Shown in pieces: positions 1 to 6,630 of a DNA stretch of 9,975 bases. This DNA is from Phycisphaerae bacterium. Its GTDB lineage: Bacteria > Planctomycetota > Phycisphaerae > Phycisphaerales > SM1A02. The notes beneath the pieces were generated by a model. The model made no database searches. It saw only the letters and a list, made by a program, of their open reading frames with translations, and was not told the origin of the DNA. A program made the position numbers and the translations under genes. Each line of letters opens with the position of its first letter. The stretch's first letter is position 1. The stretch covers positions 1-9,975 of the forward strand of contig JABJQE010000219.1 of assembly GCA_018663565.1 (NCBI GenBank), read 5' to 3'.

Positions 1-159
1 CTGCTCTGCGCCTGGCGTGGCATACTCCGCCCACGCCTTCGCCATTGCCGGGTCCATCCCGCCTGCGGCATCGCTCCCACCATCTTGCATCGCGGCTGCG
101 CCAAGCACTAGGCCACAGGTCGCCATCGCGCATCCCACCATTATGTTTTTCATTGTCAT
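1..159 (-). CDS. Exported protein, N-terminal part (possibly DUF1579 family)
   Basis: The first 53 residues of a minus-strand gene are present; the rest lies beyond the left edge. It opens MTMKNIMVGCAMATCGLVLG, a short lysine-containing n-region and a hydrophobic stretch ending in AAA-MQ, which looks like a type I signal peptide with cleavage near residue 23. The mature part is acidic, Gly/Ala-rich, then DPAMAKAWAEYATPGAEQ. A 'W..YATPG..H' segment just after the signal peptide recalls the start of DUF1579 proteins, but the window ends before the diagnostic W and core strands, so the family call is only an inference. I chose the ATG at 159 because an AAAGGG (complement of 169-174) lies about nine bases upstream; the ATG two codons later is possible. 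The reading frame is open to the edge and codon use looks coding. It is divergent from the ribosomal operon. Confidence 0.7.
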   Translation of the reverse strand, partial: MTMKNIMVGCAMATCGLVLGAAAMQDGGSDAAGGMDPAMAKAWAEYATPGAEQ

Positions 160-330
160 CTCGCAGAGCCCTTTCCGGTTTTTGGGGTTCGGACGGTTTA
201 CATCCGCCAATCATCCAAATGTACCCCACGGGCCAATATCGTGAGGTTGCCACGGAGGGGCTTGATTGGTGGATGTCCCGCATTCCCCCGTATTCGCGTA
301 ATTTTGCATACTTTCGTAGTTTCTTGCCAT

Positions 331-386
331 GGAGGCCTATGGTGGTGGGTGGTCACGAGCCTCCGCCCCATTCCCTTGGAATGGGG
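331..386 (+). promoter_or_regulatory. Tandem inverted repeats, possible rpsP leader or terminator-like structure
   Basis: GGAGGC at 331-336 pairs with GCCTCC at 359-364 across a 22-base loop. One base later comes a perfect hairpin, CCCCATTCC (366-374), loop CTT, GGAATGGGG (378-386). Neither strand has a T-run after the stem, so it is not a standard intrinsic terminator. It may be a structured mRNA leader if rpsP transcription starts upstream of 331, or an insulator between divergent genes. Function is inferred only from the pairing. Confidence 0.4.
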
Positions 387-465
387 CTTCTGCTATCCTC
401 CTCGATTCGTCCTCGCGGCGAAGCGATCTCTCACGGTTGGCCTTGGCTCTGGCCCGCTCCCGAGA

Positions 466-496
466 TTGCCGGACGTCTTAATCGATCATGTGATCG
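466..496 (+). promoter_or_regulatory. rpsP: Candidate rpsP promoter overlapping a 14-base palindrome
   Basis: TTGCCG (466-471) and TGTGAT (489-494) are separated by 17 bases and each matches four of six positions of the sigma-70 consensus. The -10 element overlaps the palindrome CGATCA-TG-TGATCG (483-496). If real, transcription would start near 501 and leave a leader of about 36 bases, and the palindrome would be placed like an operator. The match is weak and other starts further upstream are possible. Confidence 0.25.
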
Positions 497-536
497 TTGG
501 CGTACCGAGCAGCGAGTAATGCACAGGAGGAGCCAT

Positions 537-803
537 ATGGTCGTACTACGACTCAAACGTATGGGACGTCGACATCGTCCCTTCTACCGACTCAACGCCA
601 TGGACAAGCGAGCACCACGTGACGGTCGCGTCATCGAGGAACTTGGCTGGTTTGACCCATTGGTGGATGATGACAAGCAACTCAATTTCAAAGCAGACCG
701 CATCAAGTACTGGCTCAGCGTTGGTGCTCAGCCAAGTGATACGGTCCGTGGACTGCTCAAGCGGATCGATGTCGATCCGACTCCGGGCACGCCACTGAGC
801 TAA
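537..803 (+). CDS. rpsP: 30S ribosomal protein bS16
   Basis: An 88-residue protein of the small ribosomal subunit that binds 16S rRNA and helps assemble the 30S body. The N-terminus MVVLRLKRMGRRHRPFYRLN and the following 'DKRAPRDGRVIEELGWFDP' region are the family signature (I-R/K-L-x-R-x-G-x-x-x-x-P-F-Y). 'RIKYWLSVGAQPSDTVRGLLKR' (about residues 55-76) is the conserved C-terminal part, followed by a short Pro/Thr-rich tail. Length is normal for bS16. The ATG at 537 follows a perfect AGGAGG (525-530) with six bases between, which rules out the longer open frame upstream. It is the first gene of an operon with trmD, 22 bases downstream. rimM, which usually lies between the two, is absent. Confidence 0.97.
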   Translation: MVVLRLKRMGRRHRPFYRLNAMDKRAPRDGRVIEELGWFDPLVDDDKQLNFKADRIKYWLSVGAQPSDTVRGLLKRIDVDPTPGTPLS

Positions 804-825
804 TTGTTCGCCGGGCAACTCCCCT

Positions 826-1566
826 ATGCGAATCGACATCCTGACCTTATTCCCGCCTATGTTTGATGGACCGCTCAATGCGAGCATCCAAGGACGAGCA
901 CGGGAGGCAAAGCTCGTTGAAATCCATGTACACGACATTCGTGACTGGAGCACCGACAAGCACAACAAGGTGGATGACCGACCGTTTGGAGGCGGGCCTG
1001 GCATGGTGATGATGTGCCAACCACTGCACGATGCAGTATTGGCCGTCGAGAAGATGGACCCGCGACCTGCGCAGCGCATACTGCTCACGCCGCAAGGAGA
1101 ACGAACGACGCAGACTATGGTCGAAACGCTGGCATCCCATGAGCGATTGGTCTTGATTGCCGGGCACTACGAAGGCATTGACGAACGTGTAATCGAGGAA
1201 CTCGCCCCGCTCGAAGTGAGCATCGGCGACTACGTCCTCAGCGGAGGCGAACTACCCGCACTAGTACTTGTCGATGCCATTACCCGGCTCATCCCAGGCG
1301 TGCTTGGACACGAAGACTCCGCAGCGGAGGACTCCTTCAGCGTAAAAGACGGCACTGGCCAACCACTCCTCGACACCCCGCACTACACCCGCCCTCGCGA
1401 GTGGAACGGAACAGAAGTTCCTGAAGTGCTGCTCTCGGGTGACCACGGTGCAATCGCACGATGGCGACACCAACAACGAGTGGATCGGACAACGACTAGA
1501 CGACCAGACCTGCGACATTCACAGCCCACACCCGATTCAGGTACATCGTCCACACAGGACGTTTGA
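826..1566 (+). CDS. trmD: tRNA (guanine-N1-)-methyltransferase TrmD
   Basis: A 246-residue SPOUT-class enzyme that methylates N1 of G37 in tRNAs read with G36, using S-adenosylmethionine, and so prevents +1 frameshifting. Seen in the sequence: DDRPFGGGPGM (50-60), LTPQGE (87-92), the knot-forming AGHYEGIDERV (112-122), SIGDYVLSGGE (132-142), IPGVLGHE (156-163) and PHYTRP...VPEVLLSGDH (185-207). Arg154 and Asp169, in 'ITRLIPG' and 'AEDSF', fall at the positions of the two catalytic residues known from the E. coli and Haemophilus enzymes. After the usual 'RTTTRRPDL' end there is a low-complexity tail of roughly 17 residues, probably dispensable. The ATG has no clear Shine-Dalgarno sequence, so translation may depend on coupling to rpsP 22 bases upstream. 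Confidence 0.97.
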   Translation: MRIDILTLFPPMFDGPLNASIQGRAREAKLVEIHVHDIRDWSTDKHNKVDDRPFGGGPGMVMMCQPLHDAVLAVEKMDPRPAQRILLTPQGERTTQTMVETLASHERLVLIAGHYEGIDERVIEELAPLEVSIGDYVLSGGELPALVLVDAITRLIPGVLGHEDSAAEDSFSVKDGTGQPLLDTPHYTRPREWNGTEVPEVLLSGDHGAIARWRHQQRVDRTTTRRPDLRHSQPTPDSGTSSTQDV

Positions 1567-1567
1567 A

Positions 1568-1635
1568 AGACCCCTAAGAACAGACCCCTGAGCACAGTGC
1601 CTCAAGTCGCACCGGCGAACATCGCCGAAAGAGAG
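1568..1635 (+). promoter_or_regulatory. trmD-rplS spacer: tandem repeat, leader hairpin and rplS ribosome-binding site
   Basis: Right after the trmD stop lie two adjacent 14-base units beginning AGACCCCT (1568-1581 and 1582-1595), identical at 12 of 14 positions. A perfect hairpin CGGCGA-ACA-TCGCCG follows at 1613-1627, and three bases later the purine-rich GAGAG (1631-1635) that serves rplS. A hairpin this close to the ribosome-binding site could tune L19 translation or mark an mRNA processing site; neither is shown directly. Confidence 0.4.
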
Positions 1636-1642
1636 ATTGATT

Positions 1643-2011
1643 ATGAACAAGCACGAACTTATCGAAGGCATTACCGCAAGCCAACTCAAGGACGAATTTC
1701 CAGAATTCAGCGTCGGCGACACGCTCGACGTTCATGTCCGCATCATTGAGGGCGACAAGGAACGCATTCAGGTGTACCAAGGCGTACTCATTGCCCAGAA
1801 GGGGCGTGGCGTGAATCGCACGATCACCGTTCGCCGTATTGTGGCCAACGAAGGCGTCGAGCGAATCTTCCCGCTGCATTCCCCCCGCCTCGCAAATATC
1901 GAAGTGGTTCGACGCGGCGACGCCCGTCGCGCGAAGCTCTACTTCCTGCGTGATCGTGTCGGTAAGTCACGACGACTACGCGATCAACGTCGTGGACTGA
2001 AGCACGTCTAG
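1643..2011 (+). CDS. rplS: 50S ribosomal protein bL19
   Basis: A 122-residue protein of the large subunit located at the 30S-50S interface. Family features are 'FSVGDTLDVHVRIIEGDKERIQVYQGVLIAQKG' (residues 22-54), 'TVRRIVANEGVERIFPLHSP' (62-81) and the basic C-terminal signature 'VVRRGDARRAKLYFLRDRVGKS' (88-109). Length is normal with a short basic extension. I start it at ATG 1643, seven bases after GAGAG at 1631-1635; an in-frame TTG at 1637 would sit too close to that site. It is the last gene of the rpsP-trmD-rplS operon and is followed by a hairpin terminator at 2082-2114. Confidence 0.96.
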   Translation: MNKHELIEGITASQLKDEFPEFSVGDTLDVHVRIIEGDKERIQVYQGVLIAQKGRGVNRTITVRRIVANEGVERIFPLHSPRLANIEVVRRGDARRAKLYFLRDRVGKSRRLRDQRRGLKHV

Positions 2012-2031
2012 TTTCGGAAGTCGAAAGTTCT

Positions 2032-2046
2032 CCAGCACATTGCTGG
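2032..2046 (+). repeat. Small hairpin after rplS
   Basis: CCAGCA-CAT-TGCTGG forms a perfect 6-bp stem with a three-base loop, 20 bases after the rplS stop. No T-run follows it, so it is more likely a 3'-UTR stabilising or processing hairpin than the terminator itself. Confidence 0.35.
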
Positions 2047-2081
2047 CGGCTTCCAACACACCAGCAGTAGCTCAACAGACC

Positions 2082-2125
2082 GCAGCCAAGCCCACCGAAA
2101 CCGGGCTTGGTTGCGTCGTTGTTGT
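2082..2125 (+). terminator. Terminator of the rpsP-trmD-rplS operon
   Basis: GCAGCCAAGCCC (2082-2093) pairs with GGGCTTGGTTGC (2103-2114) over 12 bp with a single G-U pair and a nine-base loop; the T-rich GTCGTTGTTGT follows. The T-tract is interrupted, so efficiency is uncertain. It lies between convergent genes (rplS and the small gene at 2139-2330), and the stem would also form in RNA from the other strand, so it may serve both. Confidence 0.6.
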
Positions 2126-2138
2126 CCCCTGCGATGGA

Positions 2139-2330
2139 CTATCCGGCTTGACGTAGATTTCCAGCGGGACCAGTGGCTGGCAAACGCCTCGCCTTGGCCG
2201 GAATCGTATCGCTCGCTTGTGGTACTCCGGCGCGATCAAATCGAGCTTTGCGTATGGCCAGTTCCATGCCACGCAATGCCCGCCGGGCATCGGCAAGCGC
2301 ATCAACGCGGTTCGTCTTCATGTGGTGCAT
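2139..2330 (-). CDS. Small hypothetical protein, 63 residues
   Basis: I recognise no family. The protein begins MHHMKTNRVDALADARRALR and continues to about residue 30 as a likely amphipathic, strongly basic helix (regularly spaced Arg/Lys/Leu/Ala); the rest is Pro/Ala/Gly-rich and probably unstructured. No cysteines and no membrane segment are seen. The main support is the start: GAGGAG (complement of 2339-2344) lies eight bases before the ATG at 2330, an ideal ribosome-binding site. An ATG three codons later is less well spaced. It stands alone between the rplS terminator, on which it converges, and the terminator region of the SWIM/SNF2 operon upstream. A basic helix suggests nucleic-acid or ribosome contact, but that is a guess. 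A chance frame with a fortuitous ribosome-binding site cannot be excluded. Confidence 0.5.
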   Translation of the reverse strand: MHHMKTNRVDALADARRALRGMELAIRKARFDRAGVPQASDTIPAKARRLPATGPAGNLRQAG

Positions 2331-2430
2331 CAAATAGTCTCCTCAAGGCCCTCTCGAGGCCTGTCTGACACTGATTTCGGCACGATTGAGGCCCGACCTT
2401 AGGCAAGTTGAAGAAGCCACGGTGGATATC

Positions 2431-2470
2431 AAAACAGGGGTCGCTCCCCACCTCAGAGCCTTTGACCCCT
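2431..2470 (-). terminator. Probable terminator of the SNF2-SWIM operon
   Basis: On the minus strand AGGGGTC (complement of 2464-2470) pairs perfectly with GACCCCT (complement of 2436-2442). Inside this, GCTC and GAGC can add four more pairs, and GTTTTG (complement of 2430-2435) follows. It sits about 100 bases beyond the stop of the SWIM-like gene. The large loop and short T-run make it weaker than the terminator at 8307. Confidence 0.45.
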
Positions 2471-2502
2471 TTCACCTCTATACCCCACTGCAGCAGCCCT
2501 CA

Positions 2503-2517
2503 CGCGGCTTCGCCGCG
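2503..2517 (-). repeat. GC-rich 3'-UTR hairpin
   Basis: CGCGGC-TTC-GCCGCG is a perfect 6-bp GC-only stem, about 50 bases past the stop of the SWIM-like gene and before its likely terminator. No T-run follows on either strand. It may pause polymerase or protect the 3' end of the message. Confidence 0.35.
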
Positions 2518-2550
2518 CAAGCGAAGGGAAAACTCGTCAGGAGGTGGAGT

Positions 2551-2589
2551 TGCGGATTGCGATGAAGTCAGATGGGATCTGAGTCCGCA
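2551..2589 (-). repeat. Nested inverted repeat over the 3' end of the SWIM-like gene
   Basis: The outer arms TGCGGA (2551-2556) and TCCGCA (2584-2589) enclose an inner hairpin CAGAT-GGG-ATCTG (2569-2581). The structure spans the last seven codons and the stop of the minus-strand gene at 2568-3455. It may be a 3'-end mRNA structure; chance is also plausible at this arm length. Confidence 0.3.
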
Positions 2590-3455
2590 CCTGTGAGGGG
2601 GGCGTCAAGAATGCGGACGGCTTCGCTCGCAGCTTCGTCATAGATCGTGGCGAGCAATCCAGCTAGTGGAAACTGGCCATCAAGTGTGGATGGACCAAGA
2701 CGGCGTAGCAACGCGTGCGAGACATGCTTCTCAAGCGGCACATCAGGCAAATGCCCATGAGGTCTCCACCACGTATCGAGACACTCAGCGAGCGGCGGCC
2801 CAGTTGCAACTGTTGGATCAAGCAGCACCGGCGGGTGCGCTACAGCTTCGCCCTGGGTTCGCAGCGCTCGGTGATGCCCGAGCCGCTCGACGAGCGTGTC
2901 GCATGCCATACCTCGCACAGCAAGAATGCCAAGTGGATCGCGATAGAATCGCTCGGCCACAATCCATGCAAGCGCAGCAACACGCCAGCCATCTCGTCGG
3001 CCGCCCTTTTCAACCAACGCAGACACATCAGACTCACAAGGAATCAGCGGCGACCCGCATCCTCGGAAGAGATCTTCAAGCCCATTTGGAACTTCATTTT
3101 CAAGCAACTTGGCAGCCCAAATTGCCTCACACGACATCGCCTCAATCAACTTCGCCCAATCTGACTCATCCAGAACAGGCAATGTGATGCTTACTGCAAG
3201 TGATGACTCAGCATCGGCCTGAACTGGGCCGCTGATAATGCCTGCCTCAACAGAAATTGATCGCACAGCGCCTTCCTTGGCAGCGAGCAACCCCTCCTGC
3301 ATGGACCGCTCACCTACCTTGGCTTCAATAACCTGAAGCCACGAATCGCAGATCACAGCCGCGACGAGATCTAACTCTTCGATCTTGAGTCGGATTCGAC
3401 CGCCACGTCGCCGTGACGGACGCGGCGCCTTGCTTCCAATATCGGTGCGGCTCAT
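2568..3455 (-). CDS. SWIM-family SNF2 partner protein with a lost zinc motif
   Basis: A 295-residue protein matching, along most of its length, the bacterial SWIM zinc-finger proteins encoded next to SNF2 helicases. After a basic N-terminus (7-24) come 'ICDSWLQVIEAKVGER' (35-50), 'LAAKEGAVRSISVEAGIISG' (57-76), the 'ITLPVLDESDWAKLIEAM' segment (90-107), 'LLENEVPNGLEDLF' (117-130) and the post-finger helix 'AALAWIVAERFYRDP' (160-174) with 'ILAVRG'. Where the family has a C-x-C...C-x-H zinc motif, this protein has PCES (139-142) and GWRVAAL (156-162): only one of the four ligands (Cys140) is left. The fold seems kept while zinc binding is lost. Residues 183-295 are a family-variable C-terminus. 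The start ATG overlaps the helicase stop (ATGA) behind GGAGGTGGAGG, so the two are translationally coupled and probably act together. Confidence 0.8.
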   Translation of the reverse strand: MSRTDIGSKAPRPSRRRGGRIRLKIEELDLVAAVICDSWLQVIEAKVGERSMQEGLLAAKEGAVRSISVEAGIISGPVQADAESSLAVSITLPVLDESDWAKLIEAMSCEAIWAAKLLENEVPNGLEDLFRGCGSPLIPCESDVSALVEKGGRRDGWRVAALAWIVAERFYRDPLGILAVRGMACDTLVERLGHHRALRTQGEAVAHPPVLLDPTVATGPPLAECLDTWWRPHGHLPDVPLEKHVSHALLRRLGPSTLDGQFPLAGLLATIYDEAASEAVRILDAPLTGADSDPI

Positions 3456-6400
3456 GCCTCCACCTCCATGGCGGTGCCGCGAAGCAAGAGTAAATCATGC
3501 AATTGACCAGTGGTCATGTCTGTCAACCAACTGTCCCCACTGCCAATGATCTGTTCGGCCAACTGTGTCTTCTCTTCGATCATGCGGTCAATCCGTTCCT
3601 CTAGCGTTCCCATGCAGACAAACTTATGCACATGAACAGTGCGAGTTTGCCCAATGCGGAAGGCCCGGTCAGTCGCCTGTCGCTCAACGGCCGGGTTCCA
3701 CCAACGATCAAAGTGGAACACATGATTCGCTGCTGTCAAGTTCAATCCAAGACCACCAGCCGTGAGCGAGAGCACGAAGACTGGCGCATCACCTTCTGGC
3801 GATTGAAATTCATCAATCATGGTCTGGCGACGTTTCATTGGCGTGCCGCCATGTAAGAACAAAGATCGGCACCCAAGATCATGCTCGACCATGGCTGAGA
3901 GCAACTTGCCCATGCGGCGGTACTGCGTAAAGACCAACGCCCGCTCGCCCGTGGCAAGCACTTCATCGAGCAGCGTGATCAACCGGCGTGACTTGCCCGA
4001 TCGCTCAGAGAGCCGCTGAATCTGATCGCTCGCGCCCGCGGCTACAACCACTTCATCACCCGACTCAGCAAGCGCTGGGTGATCGCAAATCTGTTTCAAT
4101 CTGGCCAGCATGGCCAAGATCAACCCACGCCGCTGAATGCCTTCGGTGCGATCAACTTGACCGATCATCGAATCAACAACGGCCTTGTACAAGGCTGCCT
4201 GTTCAGGTGTCAACGTGGCAAACTCTCGCGTTTCGACGCACTCTGGAAGATCATCAATCACGTTGCGATCTGTTTTGAGCCGCCGAAGCACAAATGGCTG
4301 CACCATGCTTCGAAGGGCCGACGCGGCATTGGCGTCTCGATGACGCTCAATTGGACGAGCGTATCGGCGACGGAAATCTGGAGCGGTCCCGAGGAACCCT
4401 GGATTACAGAACTCCATGATCGACCACAACTCGCTCAATCGGTTTTCGACCGGCGTACCGGTAAGCGCGATCCGCCGCTGAGCATTCAAGCCGCGAATCG
4501 CTTGGGCCTGTTTCGTTGGTGGATTCTTGATGTACTGCGCTTCATCAAGCACGACGCGGTGCCACGGGATATCGCCGAGCGTGTCCACATCACGAGTGAC
4601 AAGAGCATACGTCGTAATCGTGACATCGTTCGCTTTGGCGACTTCGCAGAATGCGTCACCGACCGGGCGGTCCGGGCCATGCTGAATATGCGATGTCAAC
4701 TCCGGCGCGAATCGCTCGAGCTCGCGTTGCCAGTTGCCAACGACTGAAGTCGGAACGACAAGCAGTGTTGGTCCAACTGTGTTGGGCTTGGATCGTTCGT
4801 GCTGCAAGAGCGCAATCAACTGCACTGTCTTGCCTAGACCCATGTCATCTGCGAGACAGCCGCCAAGACCAAACTTGTCAAGGAAGCCAAGCCAGCTCAA
4901 TCCAATCACTTGATACGGACGAAGTTCTCCGCTAAAGAGCTCCGGCTGTGATAGCGCCTCAACACCCTCGTCGGGAGGGCCTTCGAGCAGTGATGCCACC
5001 CAGCCTGTGGCATCAATACCGAGAATCTCGAGTCCAGTCTCAACCTCGACCTCATTGGAAGCAATTCGCATCGCATCGAGCAGCGTGGCATCATTCGACT
5101 CGTGCCGCTCAAGTAAGTCAATCGCCTTAACGAGTTGTTCTTGGTCAACCTCAATCCAGCGGCCATCCACCTGGACGAGTGGCGTGTGTTGATCTCGCAA
5201 TCTGCGAAGCGCCTCAAGAGACAAGGGCTGATCGCCAACCGCCACCTGCCAACGATATCGAATCGCAGTTGCCATGCCACGTGGCGGCGCGTTCAGTTCA
5301 TCAAACTCGTCACTATCAATGACCAGTCGCAGACCGAGTACGTTGTCCTTACCGCCCCACCATGCCGGAACCGCCACAATGCACCCTGACTCTTCAAGGA
5401 GCGGCCGGAACTCGCCAAGCAGCCCCCACGCTTCACGGGTGGAGAGCGTCAAACTGCTTGGCGTAGCCTGCTCGAGAAGTGGGTCGAGCGTCGGCCATAA
5501 TCGAGCAGCCCGTGCGAGTTCGGTCAGCAGCACATCCTGTGGATCACTTTGGCCAGCCATCTGAACGGCCTCGGGGGTGGCCTTCCAGACATCCTCAGCC
5601 GTGACTGCAAGCGTCACATCGGCCGTCGCGGCTAGACCAAGCGTCAGATGCCAACGGCCCTGCTCTGACTCTGGAGGGCTGACATCAAGCCGGAGTCGAA
5701 GCGACTCACCGGCGGCAAAGTCATCAAGACGAGCAATCCAAGAACGCGTTGCTCGCATGATCTTGACGGTGTCGCCGCCTTCAACAGCGAGAACACGGGA
5801 CCCGCCGAGCAATCCGCCGAGCCACTGTACGTGCGGATCTGAGGCATCACGATCTTCAATCGCATCAATATATTCATCTCGACGAAGCATGGTTCGCACC
5901 AGGTCGTCGGTCATCAACTCAAGGGCTGATTCAAGTCGGGGCCATGCGTTCTCACCAAGTGAATCGTCAACGCCACGCGTTACGGGAGGCATGGCCGTGA
6001 GCAGTCCGGTCAACCGAGTTGCTGCCTCATCATCTTGTAGCCATGGTCGCCACACGGCAACGAGTTGCCCTTCCCCGCCCTGTCGCATCGATGGCACAAA
6101 TCGCTGCGCCTCCACACAATCAGCAACGAGCCTAGCCGCAGCGGCCCAAAACAACAGATCGTGACCAGGCTCTTCATCAAACTGAAGGTCGCCGCTTGTC
6201 ACCGCGAGCAGAAATCGAAGGCCCTCGGCCGGCGAGAAACTTCGCGTAGCAATACGAAATCGCGCGAGCCATGGTTCGCCGCTGCGATCAACGCCGCCAA
6301 CGGAGGCAGCCAAACGGTCGCTTGGAAACGGCCCAAGGAGATCACGTGGAAGTCGAAGTGCGCACTCGTCGTCACGTCCGGTTGATGCGGCCGATCCAAG

Positions 6401-6577
6401 TTGGAGCACCAGTTCGGATCGCCGAGCGCCGTAAGGATGCCACGGGAAGACCTGATCTTTCGGCTCGCTCGTCGCACGCGGCACGCCGGCTTCACTCACA
6501 AGCCGCCATCTGTCGATGGACTCGGCCCAAAAATGGAACCGATCAGCCGTAAAGGTGGCGTGGAGGATGTGAGCCAA
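3452..6577 (-). CDS. SNF2-family DEAD/DEAH-box helicase (HelZ-like)
   Basis: A 1041-residue ATP-dependent DNA translocase of the SNF2/Rad54 group. Numbering from the TTG start: residues 1-450 are the family's variable N-terminal half, opening with 'LHATF...FHFWAES'; about 453-490 match the SNF2-associated segment ('LRDQHTPLVQVDGRWIEVD'). The motor follows: ELRPYQ (551-556), Walker A DDMGLGKT (577-584, Lys583), DEAQ (678-681), TGTPVENR (706-713), QPFVLRRLKTD (760-770), the second lobe 'LVFTQYRRMG' (881-890), LTAGGLGLNL (938-947) and QATDRAFRIGQ (967-977). All core motifs are intact, so it should hydrolyse ATP. The open frame extends upstream to a GTG at 6637, but that lies inside the tRNA; I prefer TTG 6577, which has AGAGGG six bases before it and gives the usual N-terminus. 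It overlaps the SWIM-like gene by four bases and follows tRNA-Lys by 53 bases. Function in the cell is not established; DNA repair or remodelling is likely. Confidence 0.92.
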   Translation of the reverse strand: MAHILHATFTADRFHFWAESIDRWRLVSEAGVPRATSEPKDQVFPWHPYGARRSELVLQLGSAASTGRDDECALRLPRDLLGPFPSDRLAASVGGVDRSGEPWLARFRIATRSFSPAEGLRFLLAVTSGDLQFDEEPGHDLLFWAAAARLVADCVEAQRFVPSMRQGGEGQLVAVWRPWLQDDEAATRLTGLLTAMPPVTRGVDDSLGENAWPRLESALELMTDDLVRTMLRRDEYIDAIEDRDASDPHVQWLGGLLGGSRVLAVEGGDTVKIMRATRSWIARLDDFAAGESLRLRLDVSPPESEQGRWHLTLGLAATADVTLAVTAEDVWKATPEAVQMAGQSDPQDVLLTELARAARLWPTLDPLLEQATPSSLTLSTREAWGLLGEFRPLLEESGCIVAVPAWWGGKDNVLGLRLVIDSDEFDELNAPPRGMATAIRYRWQVAVGDQPLSLEALRRLRDQHTPLVQVDGRWIEVDQEQLVKAIDLLERHESNDATLLDAMRIASNEVEVETGLEILGIDATGWVASLLEGPPDEGVEALSQPELFSGELRPYQVIGLSWLGFLDKFGLGGCLADDMGLGKTVQLIALLQHERSKPNTVGPTLLVVPTSVVGNWQRELERFAPELTSHIQHGPDRPVGDAFCEVAKANDVTITTYALVTRDVDTLGDIPWHRVVLDEAQYIKNPPTKQAQAIRGLNAQRRIALTGTPVENRLSELWSIMEFCNPGFLGTAPDFRRRYARPIERHRDANAASALRSMVQPFVLRRLKTDRNVIDDLPECVETREFATLTPEQAALYKAVVDSMIGQVDRTEGIQRRGLILAMLARLKQICDHPALAESGDEVVVAAGASDQIQRLSERSGKSRRLITLLDEVLATGERALVFTQYRRMGKLLSAMVEHDLGCRSLFLHGGTPMKRRQTMIDEFQSPEGDAPVFVLSLTAGGLGLNLTAANHVFHFDRWWNPAVERQATDRAFRIGQTRTVHVHKFVCMGTLEERIDRMIEEKTQLAEQIIGSGDSWLTDMTTGQLHDLLLLRGTAMEVEA

Positions 6578-6604
6578 TGTCGTCCCTCTCTTCCGGACGG
6601 AGTG

Positions 6605-6625
6605 TGGTTCCCACAACGGAAACCA
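6605..6625 (-). promoter_or_regulatory. Hairpin between tRNA-Lys and the SNF2 gene
   Basis: In minus-strand RNA, UGGUUUCC pairs with GGGAACCA through a five-base loop. The stem has eight pairs including one U-G, and the same stem on the plus strand would contain an A-C mismatch, so the pairing is strand-specific. It starts five bases after the tRNA end and has no T-run after it. It could guide tRNA 3'-end processing, act as a leaky terminator, or cap the helicase message. Confidence 0.4.
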
Positions 6626-6630
6626 GTGAA

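Larger units (their letters stand above)
160..536. other. Divergent intergenic region upstream of rpsP
   Basis: This 377-base stretch separates the minus-strand exported protein from rpsP. I find no convincing gene: the open frame upstream of rpsP (from 45) runs opposite to the exported-protein gene and lacks protein-like composition. What it holds is structure: an inverted repeat GGAGGC(331-336)/GCCTCC(359-364), a perfect 9-bp hairpin at 366-386, and a 14-base palindrome at 483-496. Promoters for both flanking genes should lie here. I see no match to the conserved SRP RNA, 6S or tmRNA signatures. Confidence 0.6.

Noticed and set aside
45..536. N-terminal extension of rpsP
   Set aside because: bS16 is complete from the ATG at 537 behind a perfect AGGAGG, and the upstream frame is not protein-like and is antisense to another gene at its left end.
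2072..2305. Alternative minus-strand frame of 77 codons overlapping the 63-residue gene
   Set aside because: It runs through the rplS terminator hairpin and lacks the well-spaced GAGGAG that supports the other frame.
4079..4747. Plus-strand frame of about 220 codons inside the SNF2 gene
   Set aside because: It lies entirely antisense to the conserved helicase motor and has no ribosome-binding site or recognisable domain.
3452..6577. SNF2 helicase as part of a DISARM-type or other defence island
   Set aside because: No methyltransferase, DUF1998 protein, phospholipase D or other defence gene lies nearby; the partner is a SWIM-like protein, which fits the common SNF2-SWIM pair.
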